From Mollicutes bacterium (GTDB taxonomy: Bacteria; Bacillota_I; Bacilli_A; RF39; UBA660): 34,754 nt of DNA. Location: positions 1-34,754 of the forward strand of contig PWIL01000034.1 of NCBI GenBank assembly GCA_003560455.1, written 5' to 3'. The translations under genes were made by a program, and so were the position numbers. The notes under the pieces are model-generated. The model was not told the DNA's origin. It was given only the letters and a program-made list of their open reading frames with translations, and searched no databases. Positions 1 through 8,004 of this stretch are shown here, one piece after another (positions within the stretch are counted from its first letter, which is position 1; the number at the start of each line of letters is the position of its first letter).

Positions 1-485
1 TTGTTGCGGAAAAAATAGTAGTTGATTTACGGTATATTATTGCCGGAGTAATTTTTATAATAGCCGCTTTAACTGATTTTATTGATGGCTATATTGCTCG
101 CAAATATAATCAAGTTACTGATTTTGGTAAAATGCTTGATGCAATCGCCGATAAAATTTTGGTTAATTCTGTTTTAATTATATTAACGGCTTCAGGGTTT
201 ATTCATCCAATAATACCGGTTGTAATTATTAGCAGGGATACTTTAGTAAATAGTTTAAAAATGATTTCTGGTAATCAAGGAGAAGTAGTTGGTGCTAGTA
301 TTTTAGGAAAAATAAAAACCGTTTGTATGATGAGTGGAATTGTATTAATACTTTTTTATAACCTGCCTTTTGAATTATATAATATTCGAATAGCCGACTT
401 TTTATTAATCATTGCCGTGATCTTATCAGTTGTTTCAGGAATGCAATATTACAATCAAACAAAAAAATTTATTGAAGAAAAATAA
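1..485 (+). CDS. pgsA: CDP-diacylglycerol-glycerol-3-phosphate 3-phosphatidyltransferase, 5'-truncated by window
   Basis: This is the C-terminal part of a CDP-alcohol phosphotransferase; the frame (first whole codon at base 3) is open through the window edge, so the start lies outside. The family signature DG-x2-AR-x8-G-x3-D-x3-D is complete: DGYIAR, then G, D and D at the expected spacing (about bases 84-152). These Asp residues bind the metal and the CDP-linked substrate. Hydrophobic segments follow, as expected for this integral membrane enzyme. PgsA makes phosphatidylglycerol phosphate, the committed step to phosphatidylglycerol. The PgsA assignment within the family rests on the pgsA-recA-rny neighbourhood, which is known from Bacillus. 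The gene ends in a strong terminator. Confidence 0.85.
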   Translation, partial: VAEKIVVDLRYIIAGVIFIIAALTDFIDGYIARKYNQVTDFGKMLDAIADKILVNSVLIILTASGFIHPIIPVVIISRDTLVNSLKMISGNQGEVVGASILGKIKTVCMMSGIVLILFYNLPFELYNIRIADFLLIIAVILSVVSGMQYYNQTKKFIEEK

Positions 486-491
486 TTTGCC

Positions 492-521
492 AAAAAACCT
501 TATTTAAAAAAGGTTTTTTTT
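492..521 (+). terminator. Rho-independent terminator after pgsA
   Basis: Stem 492-501 (AAAAAACCTT) pairs with 510-519 (AAGGTTTTTT) around an 8-nt loop and runs into a T tract. It separates pgsA from the recA promoter. Confidence 0.8.
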
Positions 522-548
522 ATTTAGAAAATAAAACTTGACAAAAAA

Positions 549-562
549 CGAACATTTGTTTG
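549..562. promoter_or_regulatory. LexA/DinR-type SOS box upstream of recA
   Basis: CGAACATTTGTTTG is a 5-4-5 inverted repeat close to the Bacillus SOS consensus CGAAC-N4-GTTYC, with one mismatch in the right arm. It sits 9 bases upstream of the recA -35 element. Its position before recA, the classical LexA target, makes SOS control likely. A LexA gene is not in the window. Confidence 0.7.
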
Positions 563-571
563 CTAAAAGTC

Positions 572-600
572 TTGACTTTTCATTTTGGCTAAGATAAAAT
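572..600 (+). promoter_or_regulatory. recA promoter (sigma-A type)
   Basis: TTGACT (572-577), a 17-bp spacer and TAAAAT (595-600) lie 25 bases before the recA start. A second TTGACA at 538-543 has no good -10 partner. Confidence 0.7.
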
Positions 601-624
601 GAAAATAGAATGAGGAGGAAAAAA

Positions 625-1656
625 ATGACAAAAAAAGAAGAAAAAACAATTAAAACAGATGAAAAAACAACTAAAACAGACAAGACATTAGAATCAGTAA
701 TTAGTGATATCGAAAAACAATTTGGTAAAGGATCGGTAATGCGACTTGGTGATGGTGTGAAACGGGAAATAGCCGTTATTTCTAGTGGTTCTTTATCATT
801 AGATATTGCACTTGGAATCGGGGGCTATCCCAAAGGGCGAATCATAGAAATTTTTGGTCCCGAAGCAAGTGGTAAAACGACAATTGCCTTACATGCAATT
901 GCCGAGGCACAAAAACAAGGCGGACGGGTTGCTTTTATTGATGCAGAGCATTCACTTGATACTAAATATGCAGCTCGTTTAGGAGTTGATATTGAAAATT
1001 TAGTGTTATCGCAACCTGATAATGGTGAACAAGCACTAGAAATATGCGAAGCATTAGTACGGAGTGGAGCGATTACAACAATTGTAATTGATTCTGTTGC
1101 TGCTCTTGTGCCAAGAGCCGAAATAGAAGGTGAAATGGGCGATAGTCACATGGGATTACAAGCACGTTTAATGAGCCAAGCATTAAGAAAACTTTCTGGG
1201 GTAGTTAATAAAACTAACACAACGGCAATTTTTATTAATCAATTACGTGATAAAGTAGGAATTGTTTTTGGCAATCCAGAAGTCACACCTGGTGGTCGAG
1301 CGTTAAAATTCTATTCATCAATTAGAATTGATGTTCGTCGTTCCGAGCCCATTAAATCCGGAACTGATATTATTGGTGGTAAAGCAAGTATCAAAGTTGT
1401 TAAAAACAAAATGGCGCCACCTTTTAAAAGTTGTGCCGTTGATATAATGTATGGCATGGGAATATCACTCGAAGGTGAAATAGTTGACTTAGCAAATGAA
1501 TTAGGTATTATTGAAAAGAGCGGAACATGGTATTCATATAAAGGCGAAAAAATTGGCCAAGGTAAAGAAAATGTCAAGTTATTGTTAAAGAAAGATGAAA
1601 AGTTAAGTCAAGAATTAATTGCTAAAATCAAAGAAAACTTAAAAGAAAAAGAATAA
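625..1656 (+). CDS. recA: Recombinase RecA
   Basis: RecA is the ATP-dependent strand-exchange protein of homologous recombination and the co-protease that triggers LexA self-cleavage. At 343 aa it is close to the usual size (E. coli 353). Walker A GPEASGKTT is at residues 78-86. The Walker B region VIDSVAALVPRAEIEGEMGD and the L2 region with FINQLRDK follow. The N-terminus has a Lys/Thr-rich extension of about 20 residues with repeated KTDEK-like units. An upstream in-frame ATG at 610 is rejected because it overlaps the AGGAGG ribosome site (612-617), which serves ATG 625. The gene has its own promoter, a LexA-like box and a terminator, so it is probably monocistronic and SOS-inducible. Very secure. 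Confidence 0.98.
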   Translation: MTKKEEKTIKTDEKTTKTDKTLESVISDIEKQFGKGSVMRLGDGVKREIAVISSGSLSLDIALGIGGYPKGRIIEIFGPEASGKTTIALHAIAEAQKQGGRVAFIDAEHSLDTKYAARLGVDIENLVLSQPDNGEQALEICEALVRSGAITTIVIDSVAALVPRAEIEGEMGDSHMGLQARLMSQALRKLSGVVNKTNTTAIFINQLRDKVGIVFGNPEVTPGGRALKFYSSIRIDVRRSEPIKSGTDIIGGKASIKVVKNKMAPPFKSCAVDIMYGMGISLEGEIVDLANELGIIEKSGTWYSYKGEKIGQGKENVKLLLKKDEKLSQELIAKIKENLKEKE

Positions 1657-1659
1657 AGG

Positions 1660-1685
1660 GCACAAATTATTAATTTGTGCTTTTT
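1660..1685 (+). terminator. recA terminator
   Basis: A near-perfect palindrome, GCACAAATTA (1660-1669) with TAATTTGTGC (1671-1680), is followed by TTTTT. It begins four bases after the recA stop. Confidence 0.9.
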
Positions 1686-1686
1686 C

Positions 1687-1715
1687 TTGACATATTAGTT
1701 TTTTTTAATTAAAAT
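1687..1715 (+). promoter_or_regulatory. rny promoter
   Basis: Consensus TTGACA (1687-1692), a 17-bp spacer and TAAAAT (1710-1715). The -35 directly abuts the recA terminator T tract. Confidence 0.75.
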
Positions 1716-1774
1716 ATAAGTTATAGTGATTGAACTTACTATGATAATTTATATATTTGAAGGGAGGTATGTTT

Positions 1775-3328
1775 ATGGAAAATATAGCTATCTCCACTCT
1801 CTTAGTTTTAATTGGATTATTTGTCGGAATTATTTTAATGATTGTATTAAACAGTTTAAAATTATTTGGCGCTACTAAAAAAACTGATAAAATAATTGAA
1901 GAAGCAAAAAAAGAAGCCTCAAAAATAAAAAAAGATTATTTGTTAGAAGCTAAAGAAGAAGCACATAAAAATAAACGCGAAGTTGAAGAAGACATTAAAG
2001 AAAAGAAAAAAGAAATAAAAACAGCTGAAGAACGTTTAATGCAACGTGAATCGAACATTGATCGACGCGATGGTAATATGCAAAAAAGAGAACAATTATT
2101 AGATGAAAAAGATAATGAGTTAAACAAAAAACAAGAAATAATCCAAAAAGAATTGGCAGAAGTTGGAGAACTAAAAGAAAAAGAATTAAAAAAATTAGAA
2201 CAAATTACTAAAATTTCACGCGAAGAAGCTAAAAAACAATTTTTTGAAAAAGTTGAAGAAACACTGAATGTTGAACTTGCAAATTTCATTAAAGAAAAAG
2301 AAAGTGAAGCAAAAATAGTTGCTGATAAAAAATCACAACATATTCTAGTTGAAGCAATGCAAAGATATGCAAATGATGTATCAGTTGAACAAACTGTCAC
2401 CGTTGTAAATTTGCCAAGCGATGATGTGAAGGGGAAAATTATTGGTCGTGAAGGTCGTAATATTCGAACGATTGAAGCGGTAACAGGTGTTGACTTAATT
2501 ATTGATGATACCCCAGAAGCACTTGTTCTATCTAGTTTTGATCCACTAAGACGTGAAATAGCAAGAGTTACTGTTGAATCGTTAATTCGGGATGGCCGAA
2601 TTCACCCAGCAAGAATTGAAGAAATTTATGACAAAACTTGTAAAGATATTAAAGTTAAAATTCGCGAATATGGTGAAGAAGCATTATTTAATTTAGGAAT
2701 AACTAAAGTTGATCCAGCCTTAGTTGAAATGTTAGGAAAACTTCATTTTCGTTCAAGTTATGGTCAAAATGCTTTATTACATGCAATTGAAGTGGCTAAT
2801 TTAACCGGTATTTTGGCAGCTGAGTTAAATGAAAATGTTTTATTAGCTAAAAGAGCAGGCTTATTACATGATATTGGAAAATCAATTGATCATGAAATAG
2901 AAGGTAGTCATGTTGACATCGGAGTAGAAATTGCTGAAAAGTATAAAGAAGATCCAGTTGTTGTGGATGGTATAGCATCGCATCATGGCAATGTTGAACC
3001 GCAATCAGTTATTGCTAATTTAGTAGGTATCGCTGATGCATTATCAGCTTCTCGTCCAGGAGCAAGAAATGATTCATTAGAAAACTATATTAAAAGATTA
3101 CAAGAATTAGAAGCAATTGCCAATACAATGAGTGGCGTTGAAAAATCGTTTGCTATTCAAGCCGGACGTGAATTAAGGGTATTAGTTCAACCCGAAAAAA
3201 TAGATGATGTTGGTAGTTATAAAATGGCTCGTGATGTTAAAAATAAAATTGAAGAACAATTACAATATCCAGGTACAATTAAAGTAACCGTAATTCGTGA
3301 ATTACGAGCAACAGAAGAAGCTAAATAA
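1775..3328 (+). CDS. rny: Ribonuclease Y
   Basis: RNase Y is a membrane-anchored endoribonuclease that starts mRNA decay in many Firmicutes. The 517-aa length fits the family (about 520). In order: an N-terminal membrane helix (about residues 5-27), a long charged coiled coil rich in E/K (about 35-190), a KH RNA-binding domain with GREG at 224-227, and an HD hydrolase domain with the metal-binding HD pair at 365-366 in LLHDIGKS. The start is ATG 1775, placed 7 nt after AGGGAGG (1761-1767). The earlier TTG 1757 and ATG 1769 overlap or touch that ribosome site. It has its own promoter and terminator, downstream of recA as in Bacillus. Confidence 0.97.
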   Translation: MENIAISTLLVLIGLFVGIILMIVLNSLKLFGATKKTDKIIEEAKKEASKIKKDYLLEAKEEAHKNKREVEEDIKEKKKEIKTAEERLMQRESNIDRRDGNMQKREQLLDEKDNELNKKQEIIQKELAEVGELKEKELKKLEQITKISREEAKKQFFEKVEETLNVELANFIKEKESEAKIVADKKSQHILVEAMQRYANDVSVEQTVTVVNLPSDDVKGKIIGREGRNIRTIEAVTGVDLIIDDTPEALVLSSFDPLRREIARVTVESLIRDGRIHPARIEEIYDKTCKDIKVKIREYGEEALFNLGITKVDPALVEMLGKLHFRSSYGQNALLHAIEVANLTGILAAELNENVLLAKRAGLLHDIGKSIDHEIEGSHVDIGVEIAEKYKEDPVVVDGIASHHGNVEPQSVIANLVGIADALSASRPGARNDSLENYIKRLQELEAIANTMSGVEKSFAIQAGRELRVLVQPEKIDDVGSYKMARDVKNKIEEQLQYPGTIKVTVIRELRATEEAK

Positions 3329-3340
3329 GCTTCTTTTTTT
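3315..3340 (+). terminator. rny terminator overlapping the stop codon
   Basis: AAGAAGC (3315-3321) pairs with GCTTCTT (3329-3335). The loop contains the TAA stop codon, and a T tract follows. Confidence 0.85.
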
Positions 3341-3343
3341 ATG

Positions 3344-3372
3344 AAAAAAACACTAATTAAATTAGTGTTTTG
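3344..3372 (-). terminator. Terminator of the minus-strand coiled-coil gene
   Basis: AAAACACTAATT and AATTAGTGTTTT form an inverted repeat. Read on the minus strand, it is followed by T residues. The minus-strand stop codon (3362-3364) lies inside the hairpin. With the rny terminator it insulates two convergent units. Confidence 0.75.
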
Positions 3373-4978
3373 TTTTTTCTTCATCTAATGATTTAACAAT
3401 GTTTTTTAAGTTATTCATTACATCATTCATTGATTTTTCAATTTCATCTAGTTGATCTAATAAAAATTGTTTGTCGGTTTTTGGTTCAACTAAAGGCTCT
3501 CTTGCAGGTTCAATATGATTTAAATCTTCATAGTCTTTAGCGGGTTGAAATGCTTGATTTATATCTTTTAAATTATCTTTTAGAATATCAGCATCTCGTT
3601 TAGCTTCTTGATTCTTATTTGCTTCTAATTCCTTAATTTGTTCTTGCATTTCAGTTTTTTTTGTTTCTAAGTTTTCTTTTCGTTCAATATTTCTATCTTC
3701 ATCTAAAATTTCTTTTGCCGGATTGCCCTGACTTAAATCTTCATATAAATCAGTTTCTTGTTTTTCAAAATTAGGAAGAGTTTTATCTAAATCTTTTAAG
3801 TGATCTTGCAAATATGCAATTTGTTTTTCGGCTTCAGGTGATTCTAGTTTTTTTAGTTTATCAATTTGCGCTTCGATGATTAATTTTTTTGCTAATAGTT
3901 GTTGTTGAGGGGTTCCTTTGGAATCTTTTAATACATCTTCACCTTCAAAATCCATTTCTTTTTCTTCCACATTGTTTTCTTTTGTTTCAAGACTTTCATT
4001 AGTATTTTCAATTATTTCATTATTTTGTGTTTGTTCAATTTCATTTTGTTGGCTGTCTAAATCAAAAACAGAGTCAACATTTATTTCTTCTTTTAAGTTA
4101 GTTATTTTGTCTTCAACCTCTTGTAATTCTTTTAACAATTTGGTTTTTTCAGGTGAAACCTCTTTTTCGTATTTAGATAATTTTTCAAAAAGAACCTCTT
4201 TTTCTTTTACATAAGCTTTTAATTCAGCTTCTTTTTGAATCTTCTCTTCATCGCTTAATGTCTTTTTTTCTTCCACTTTGGGTTCTTCAGTTTTTTGTTC
4301 CGGAATATTTTCTTCAACTTTAGGTTCTGGAGTCTTTTCTTCCACTTTAGGTTCTTCAACTTTTTGTTCTGGAATATTTTCTTCAACTTTAGGTTCTTCG
4401 CTTTTTGTCTCATAGTTTTCTGGAGTTGTTAACTCTTCTTGGTCAGGTGTTGGTGTTTCAACCATTTTTTCTTCTTGTTCATTCATTTTAATGTTGATGG
4501 CGTCAATTTTATCTTCTAATTCAACAATTTCATCAATTCGTTCATACATCACTTTCGGACCTAAGTTTTTTAATTCTTTTAACTCAGCTTCAAGAGCACT
4601 TTTTTGTTCGGTTAATGATTGTTCTTCCTTTTTAGGTTGTAATTCATTTATTTTTTGATCAATTTTAGCAAGATATTGATTTAACTCTTCTTTTTCCTCA
4701 TTAGTTAATTCATTTTCAAGTTTTTTTGCTTCAGCTAAAACATTTTCTTTTTCTCTTTTTAATTTTTCAATCATTCTTTTATTTTTGTCATTATCAATAT
4801 CTGGCGCTTCATTTTGTTTTGTTTCTGTATTTTGCCATTCTAACCACATGTTTTTATGTTTAATTCCTTCAAAAATTTCTTTTGGAATAGCACCAACTTT
4901 AGCACCCGTTAAGTTTATTGTTTGTTTTCCAATAGATTTAAAAATTATTTCTTGGTTATTGACATTAATTGAATTCAT
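3362..4978 (-). CDS. Uncharacterised highly charged coiled-coil protein with PKVEE repeats
   Basis: The 538-aa product is not recognised as a known family. The first 50 residues look folded (IIFKSIGKQTINLTGAKVGA). The rest is dominated by Glu, Lys, Gln and Asn with long predicted coiled coils (about 65-175 and 240-535). A low-complexity segment at residues 194-239 repeats PKVEE and IPEQK-like units. No signal peptide or membrane helix is visible, so it is probably cytoplasmic. The start ATG 4978 has AGGAGG 6 nt upstream on the minus strand. It lies 9 nt after the DUF1292 gene and is probably co-transcribed with it. A structural or scaffold role is conceivable, but nothing in the sequence proves a function. 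Confidence 0.8.
   Translation of the reverse strand: MNSINVNNQEIIFKSIGKQTINLTGAKVGAIPKEIFEGIKHKNMWLEWQNTETKQNEAPDIDNDKNKRMIEKLKREKENVLAEAKKLENELTNEEKEELNQYLAKIDQKINELQPKKEEQSLTEQKSALEAELKELKNLGPKVMYERIDEIVELEDKIDAINIKMNEQEEKMVETPTPDQEELTTPENYETKSEEPKVEENIPEQKVEEPKVEEKTPEPKVEENIPEQKTEEPKVEEKKTLSDEEKIQKEAELKAYVKEKEVLFEKLSKYEKEVSPEKTKLLKELQEVEDKITNLKEEINVDSVFDLDSQQNEIEQTQNNEIIENTNESLETKENNVEEKEMDFEGEDVLKDSKGTPQQQLLAKKLIIEAQIDKLKKLESPEAEKQIAYLQDHLKDLDKTLPNFEKQETDLYEDLSQGNPAKEILDEDRNIERKENLETKKTEMQEQIKELEANKNQEAKRDADILKDNLKDINQAFQPAKDYEDLNHIEPAREPLVEPKTDKQFLLDQLDEIEKSMNDVMNNLKNIVKSLDEEKTKH
4262..4399 (-). repeat. Imperfect in-gene repeat coding PKVEE/IPEQK units
   Basis: Degenerate units of about 20-25 codons encode E-E-P-K-V-E-E-N-I-P-E-Q-K and E-K-T-P-E-P-K variants. 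The DNA is similarly repetitive (recurring TTCTTCAACTTTAGGTTCT on the plus strand), so copy number could vary by recombination or slippage. Confidence 0.7.
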
Positions 4979-4987
4979 TTTTTCCTC

Positions 4988-5257
4988 CTAATTTTCATCA
5001 CTTTCCGCTTGTTTTTTCATAATTACTTTTAATCGGTTCCATTCCTCTTCAGTTGCAATACTATCAAAAATATAATTATCATTTTCTGTTTTTAAAGTTG
5101 AAACCATAATTTTTTGGCTTTCGCCTTGGTCATCACTATATTTATAAATAACATATTCTTTTCCAAATTCTTTTAATTCTAAAACTGAGATAATCTCGAC
5201 TTCTTTTTCAGTCCCATCGATCTCAATTTTCATTAACTGTTTTTTTTCATCAGTCAA
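4988..5257 (-). CDS. DUF1292 family protein
   Basis: This small acidic protein of about 89 aa matches the DUF1292 (YrzB-like) pattern: VEIISVLELKEFGKEYVIYKYSD, then IMVSTLK, ending in ATEEEWNRLK. The family has no established function. The chosen start is TTG 5257 because the ribosome site AGGTGA (minus strand, 5263-5268) is 5 nt upstream. A GTG three codons earlier (5266) touches that site and would give 92 aa. A minus-strand extended -10 sequence lies about 25 bases upstream. The charged coiled-coil gene follows directly, so the two probably form an operon. Confidence 0.8.
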   Translation of the reverse strand: MTDEKKQLMKIEIDGTEKEVEIISVLELKEFGKEYVIYKYSDDQGESQKIMVSTLKTENDNYIFDSIATEEEWNRLKVIMKKQAESDEN

Positions 5258-5282
5258 TTGTGTCACCTTCCTTATTGATTTA

Positions 5283-5291
5283 ATTATAACA
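5283..5291 (-). promoter_or_regulatory. Extended -10 promoter for the DUF1292 operon
   Basis: The minus strand reads TGTTATAAT, a perfect extended -10. No convincing -35 is seen in the A/T-only sequence upstream. Confidence 0.55.
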
Positions 5292-5574
5292 CAAAAAGAA
5301 AAAAAATAAAAACAAAAATATAAAAAAACTTAAATTTAATATTTTTTTCTAAAAAAAGGCTTGTTTTGTAAATCAACTTCTATTTTTTTTAAGTTTTAAA
5401 AAAAAAATATAAATTTAAATTAAATTAAAAAAACTTTTTTTCCTTTTGAAATAAAGGTTTTAGTTGTTTTGACAAAAAAATCTGTTGCATTTTTTTTTTG
5501 TTAATGATACGATTTAGTTGCAAGGTAGTTAAAATAATTTTTGATTTTTTAAAGAAAAAATTGAAAATTCAACA

Positions 5575-5590
5575 GCAAACAAACGTTTGC
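5575..5590. promoter_or_regulatory. Perfect 6-4-6 palindromic operator at nrdDG, resembling the recA SOS box
   Basis: GCAAAC-AAAC-GTTTGC is a perfect inverted repeat with a 4-nt centre. Its inner 14 bases, CAAAC-N4-GTTTG, match the recA box CGAAC-N4-GTTTG except for one arm base and the spacer. It overlaps the putative -35 TTGCTT (5587-5592), a position suited to repression. LexA is the first candidate. A catabolite-control (cre-like) reading around the central CG is a weaker alternative. Confidence 0.55.
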
Positions 5591-5615
5591 TTTTGTTATT
5601 GTGATATGCTATGAT
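5587..5615 (+). promoter_or_regulatory. nrdDG promoter
   Basis: TTGCTT (5587-5592), a 17-bp spacer and TATGAT (5610-5615) precede the ribosome site GGGAGG at 5628-5633. Confidence 0.55.
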
Positions 5616-5637
5616 TAATGAAAATGAGGGAGGATTT

Positions 5638-8004
5638 ATGAAAGAAATTGAAAAAAAAGTAGCACAAATGCAAGTAATTAAACGAAATGGTCGTGGGGTG
5701 CCATTTGATGGTAGTAAAATTGCGATCGCCATTAAAAAAGGGTTTGACAGTATTGTCGATTTAGAAGATGATAATTTACAGCGTAAATATACTTCTAAAG
5801 ATATTGATAAAGTTTATCGTGGAGTAATTGGTGAGATAGCAAAAAAATATCAACCAAATGATCGAGTGAAAATTGAAGATATTCAAGATATGATTGAAAA
5901 CCAATTACAAAAATTGGATTATAGTGATGTTTATAGTTCTTTCGCTGAATATCGTGAGCGAAGAAATCAATCAAGACAATTATTTTTTGATCATCGAAAA
6001 CAACATAAATTTTTAAAGGTAATTGAAGATTTAGGTTTAAAATCATCATTAGAAAGTGATGATAAAAGAGAAAATGCTAATGTTGATGGTGACACAGCAA
6101 TGGGCAAAATGTTGCAATATGGGAGTACTATTTCGAAAGAATTTGCTAAATCTTATTTACTAAAAAGAAAATTTAGTGACGCTCATGATGAAGGTGACAT
6201 TCATATTCATGATTTAGATTTTTTATCAATGGGGACGACAACTTGTACCCAAGTAGATTTAGAAAAACTATTTAAAGATGGTTTTTCAACTGGTCATGGT
6301 ACGGTTCGGGAACCAAATGATATTATGTCATATGCTGCTTTAGCAGCGATTGCTATTCAGGCAAATCAAAATGATCAACATGGGGGACAAAGTATTCCAG
6401 CTTTTGATTATTATTTAGCGCCAGGAGTGGTTAAAACTTTTCGTAAGCAATTAAAACAAACTTTATTTGACTTATTGGATTATAGCGGGTTTTTATCTTT
6501 TGTTAATTTTAAAAAAATTACTAAAAAAATAGATGAAACATCAACCATTACTCTTAATGAAGATTATTTTAGCGAATTTATCAAAGATAGTGAGCAATTA
6601 GCAAAACTTTTTCAAAAAGCTTATCAAAAAGCAATTGAAAAAACTGAACGAATTACTTATCAGGCGATGGAAAGTTTTGTTCATAATTTGAATACGATGC
6701 ATAGTCGCGCTGGCGCGCAAGTTCCTTTTTCTTCAATTAATTTTGGAACTGATACCTCAGTAGAAGGTCGTCTAGTAACCCAAAAATATTTATTAGCCGT
6801 TGAAAGTGGCTTAGGACGTGGTGAGACAGCAATTTTTCCGATTTCTATTTTTAAAGTAAAAGAAGGCGTTAATTATCATCAAAAAGACCCAAATTATGAT
6901 TTGTTTGAACTTGCTTGTTTAGTTTCGGCTAAAAGATTATTTCCCAATTTTGCCTTTGTCGATGCTAGTTTTAATCATGAATTTTATCGACCAGGTGATT
7001 ATAAAACAGAAGTTGCTTATATGGGCTGTCGAACGCGGGTTTTAGGTAATGTCATTGATGAAAAAAAAGCAGTCACACCAGGGCGAGGGAATTTATCTTT
7101 TACAACTATTAATTTGCCAAGAATTGCTATTAAACATGGTTTGGTTAATAATGAAAAAGCTGATTTAGATAAATTTTATGAAGAATTAGAAAATAAAATG
7201 GAATTAGTTAAAAATCAATTATTAGATCGCTTTGCGATTCAATGTAAAAAAAGAGTTTATAATTTTCCTTTTGTTATGGGACAGGGGAATTGGATTGATT
7301 CAGAAAAATTAGGACGTGATGATAATCTCAGAAGAACTTTAAAACATGGAAGTTTATCAATAGGTTTTATTGGTTTAGCCGAAACTTTAGTGGCTTTAAC
7401 GGAAAAACATCATGGCGAAAGTAAAGAAGCTCAAAAATTAGGTTTAGAAATAATTGGCTTTATGCGTAAAAAAGCTGATGAATTTGCTGAAAAATATAAG
7501 CTTAATTTTACTTTATTAGCTTCACCAGCTGAAGGATTATCGTCAAGATTCACTAATTTAGACCGGGCGATATATGGAAAAATAAAAGGGATTACCGATA
7601 AAAAGTATTACACTAACTCATTTCATGTCCCAGTTAGTTATAAAATCAGTATTGCTGATAAAATAAAATTAGAAGCACCATATCATCAATTTACAAACGC
7701 CGGTCATATTACATATATCGAATTAACTGGAAACCCGCATAATAATTTAAAAGGTTTTATGAAAATTATTGATCAAATGAAAAAAGCAGGTGTTGGTTAT
7801 GGGGCGATTAATCATCCGTTAGATCGTGATCCAGTTTGTGGTTTTTCAGGCGTTATTACAGATAAATGTCCTGGTTGCAATCGGTTTGAGGAAGACGTTA
7901 AATTTGAACGAATTAGAAGAATTACCGGCTATTTAGTTGGGACAGTTGATCGCTTTAATGATGGTAAAAAAGCTGAAGAAAGCGATCGGGTAAAACATGA
8001 GTAA
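5638..8004 (+). CDS. nrdD: Anaerobic ribonucleoside-triphosphate reductase NrdD
   Basis: Class III ribonucleotide reductase makes dNTPs from NTPs without oxygen, using a glycyl radical. The 788-aa protein has an N-terminal ATP-cone (about 10-100, starting QVIKRNGRGVPFDGSKI), which senses ATP/dATP. The catalytic barrel includes TTTCTQVDLEKLF (Cys203) and FSTGHGTVREPNDI. The C-terminal glycyl radical loop is RITGYLV (Gly764). A zinc-binding stretch before it shows PVCGFSG and CPGC, that is three Cys rather than the usual two pairs. The start is ATG 5638 behind GGGAGG. An in-frame ATG at 5611 lies in the -10 element and is rejected. It overlaps nrdG by 8 nt, so the two are translationally coupled. 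Confidence 0.97.
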   Translation: MKEIEKKVAQMQVIKRNGRGVPFDGSKIAIAIKKGFDSIVDLEDDNLQRKYTSKDIDKVYRGVIGEIAKKYQPNDRVKIEDIQDMIENQLQKLDYSDVYSSFAEYRERRNQSRQLFFDHRKQHKFLKVIEDLGLKSSLESDDKRENANVDGDTAMGKMLQYGSTISKEFAKSYLLKRKFSDAHDEGDIHIHDLDFLSMGTTTCTQVDLEKLFKDGFSTGHGTVREPNDIMSYAALAAIAIQANQNDQHGGQSIPAFDYYLAPGVVKTFRKQLKQTLFDLLDYSGFLSFVNFKKITKKIDETSTITLNEDYFSEFIKDSEQLAKLFQKAYQKAIEKTERITYQAMESFVHNLNTMHSRAGAQVPFSSINFGTDTSVEGRLVTQKYLLAVESGLGRGETAIFPISIFKVKEGVNYHQKDPNYDLFELACLVSAKRLFPNFAFVDASFNHEFYRPGDYKTEVAYMGCRTRVLGNVIDEKKAVTPGRGNLSFTTINLPRIAIKHGLVNNEKADLDKFYEELENKMELVKNQLLDRFAIQCKKRVYNFPFVMGQGNWIDSEKLGRDDNLRRTLKHGSLSIGFIGLAETLVALTEKHHGESKEAQKLGLEIIGFMRKKADEFAEKYKLNFTLLASPAEGLSSRFTNLDRAIYGKIKGITDKKYYTNSFHVPVSYKISIADKIKLEAPYHQFTNAGHITYIELTGNPHNNLKGFMKIIDQMKKAGVGYGAINHPLDRDPVCGFSGVITDKCPGCNRFEEDVKFERIRRITGYLVGTVDRFNDGKKAEESDRVKHE

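Larger units (their letters stand above)
5258..5637. other. AT-rich divergent intergenic region
   Basis: About 380 bases separate the minus-strand DUF1292 operon from nrdD. The sequence is nearly all A/T with many phased A and T runs (for example around 5300-5450), which suggests intrinsic curvature. A consensus TTGACA at 5469-5474 lacks a good -10 at normal spacing. The only clear signals are the two promoters and the palindrome listed separately. No ORF, tRNA or recognisable riboswitch was found. Confidence 0.6.

Noticed and set aside
1936..2400. Long antisense ORFs opposite rny, ftsZ, ftsX, der and other genes
   Set aside because: They mirror codon bias of the real gene, have Ser/Phe-rich translations, no ribosome sites and no family resemblance.
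3918..4991. Plus-strand ORFs opposite the coiled-coil gene
   Set aside because: Ser/Phe-rich shadows of the Glu/Lys-rich minus-strand protein, with no start signals.
5469..5497. TTGACA at 5469 as the main nrdD promoter
   Set aside because: At normal spacing the -10 position is a T run; TTGCTT/TATGAT nearer the gene is a better pair.
5540..5637. NrdR box or Fnr/Rex site before nrdD
   Set aside because: No ACA-x-TATAT-x-TGT-type pair, no TTGAT-N4-ATCAA and no convincing TTGTGA-N6-TCACAA was found.
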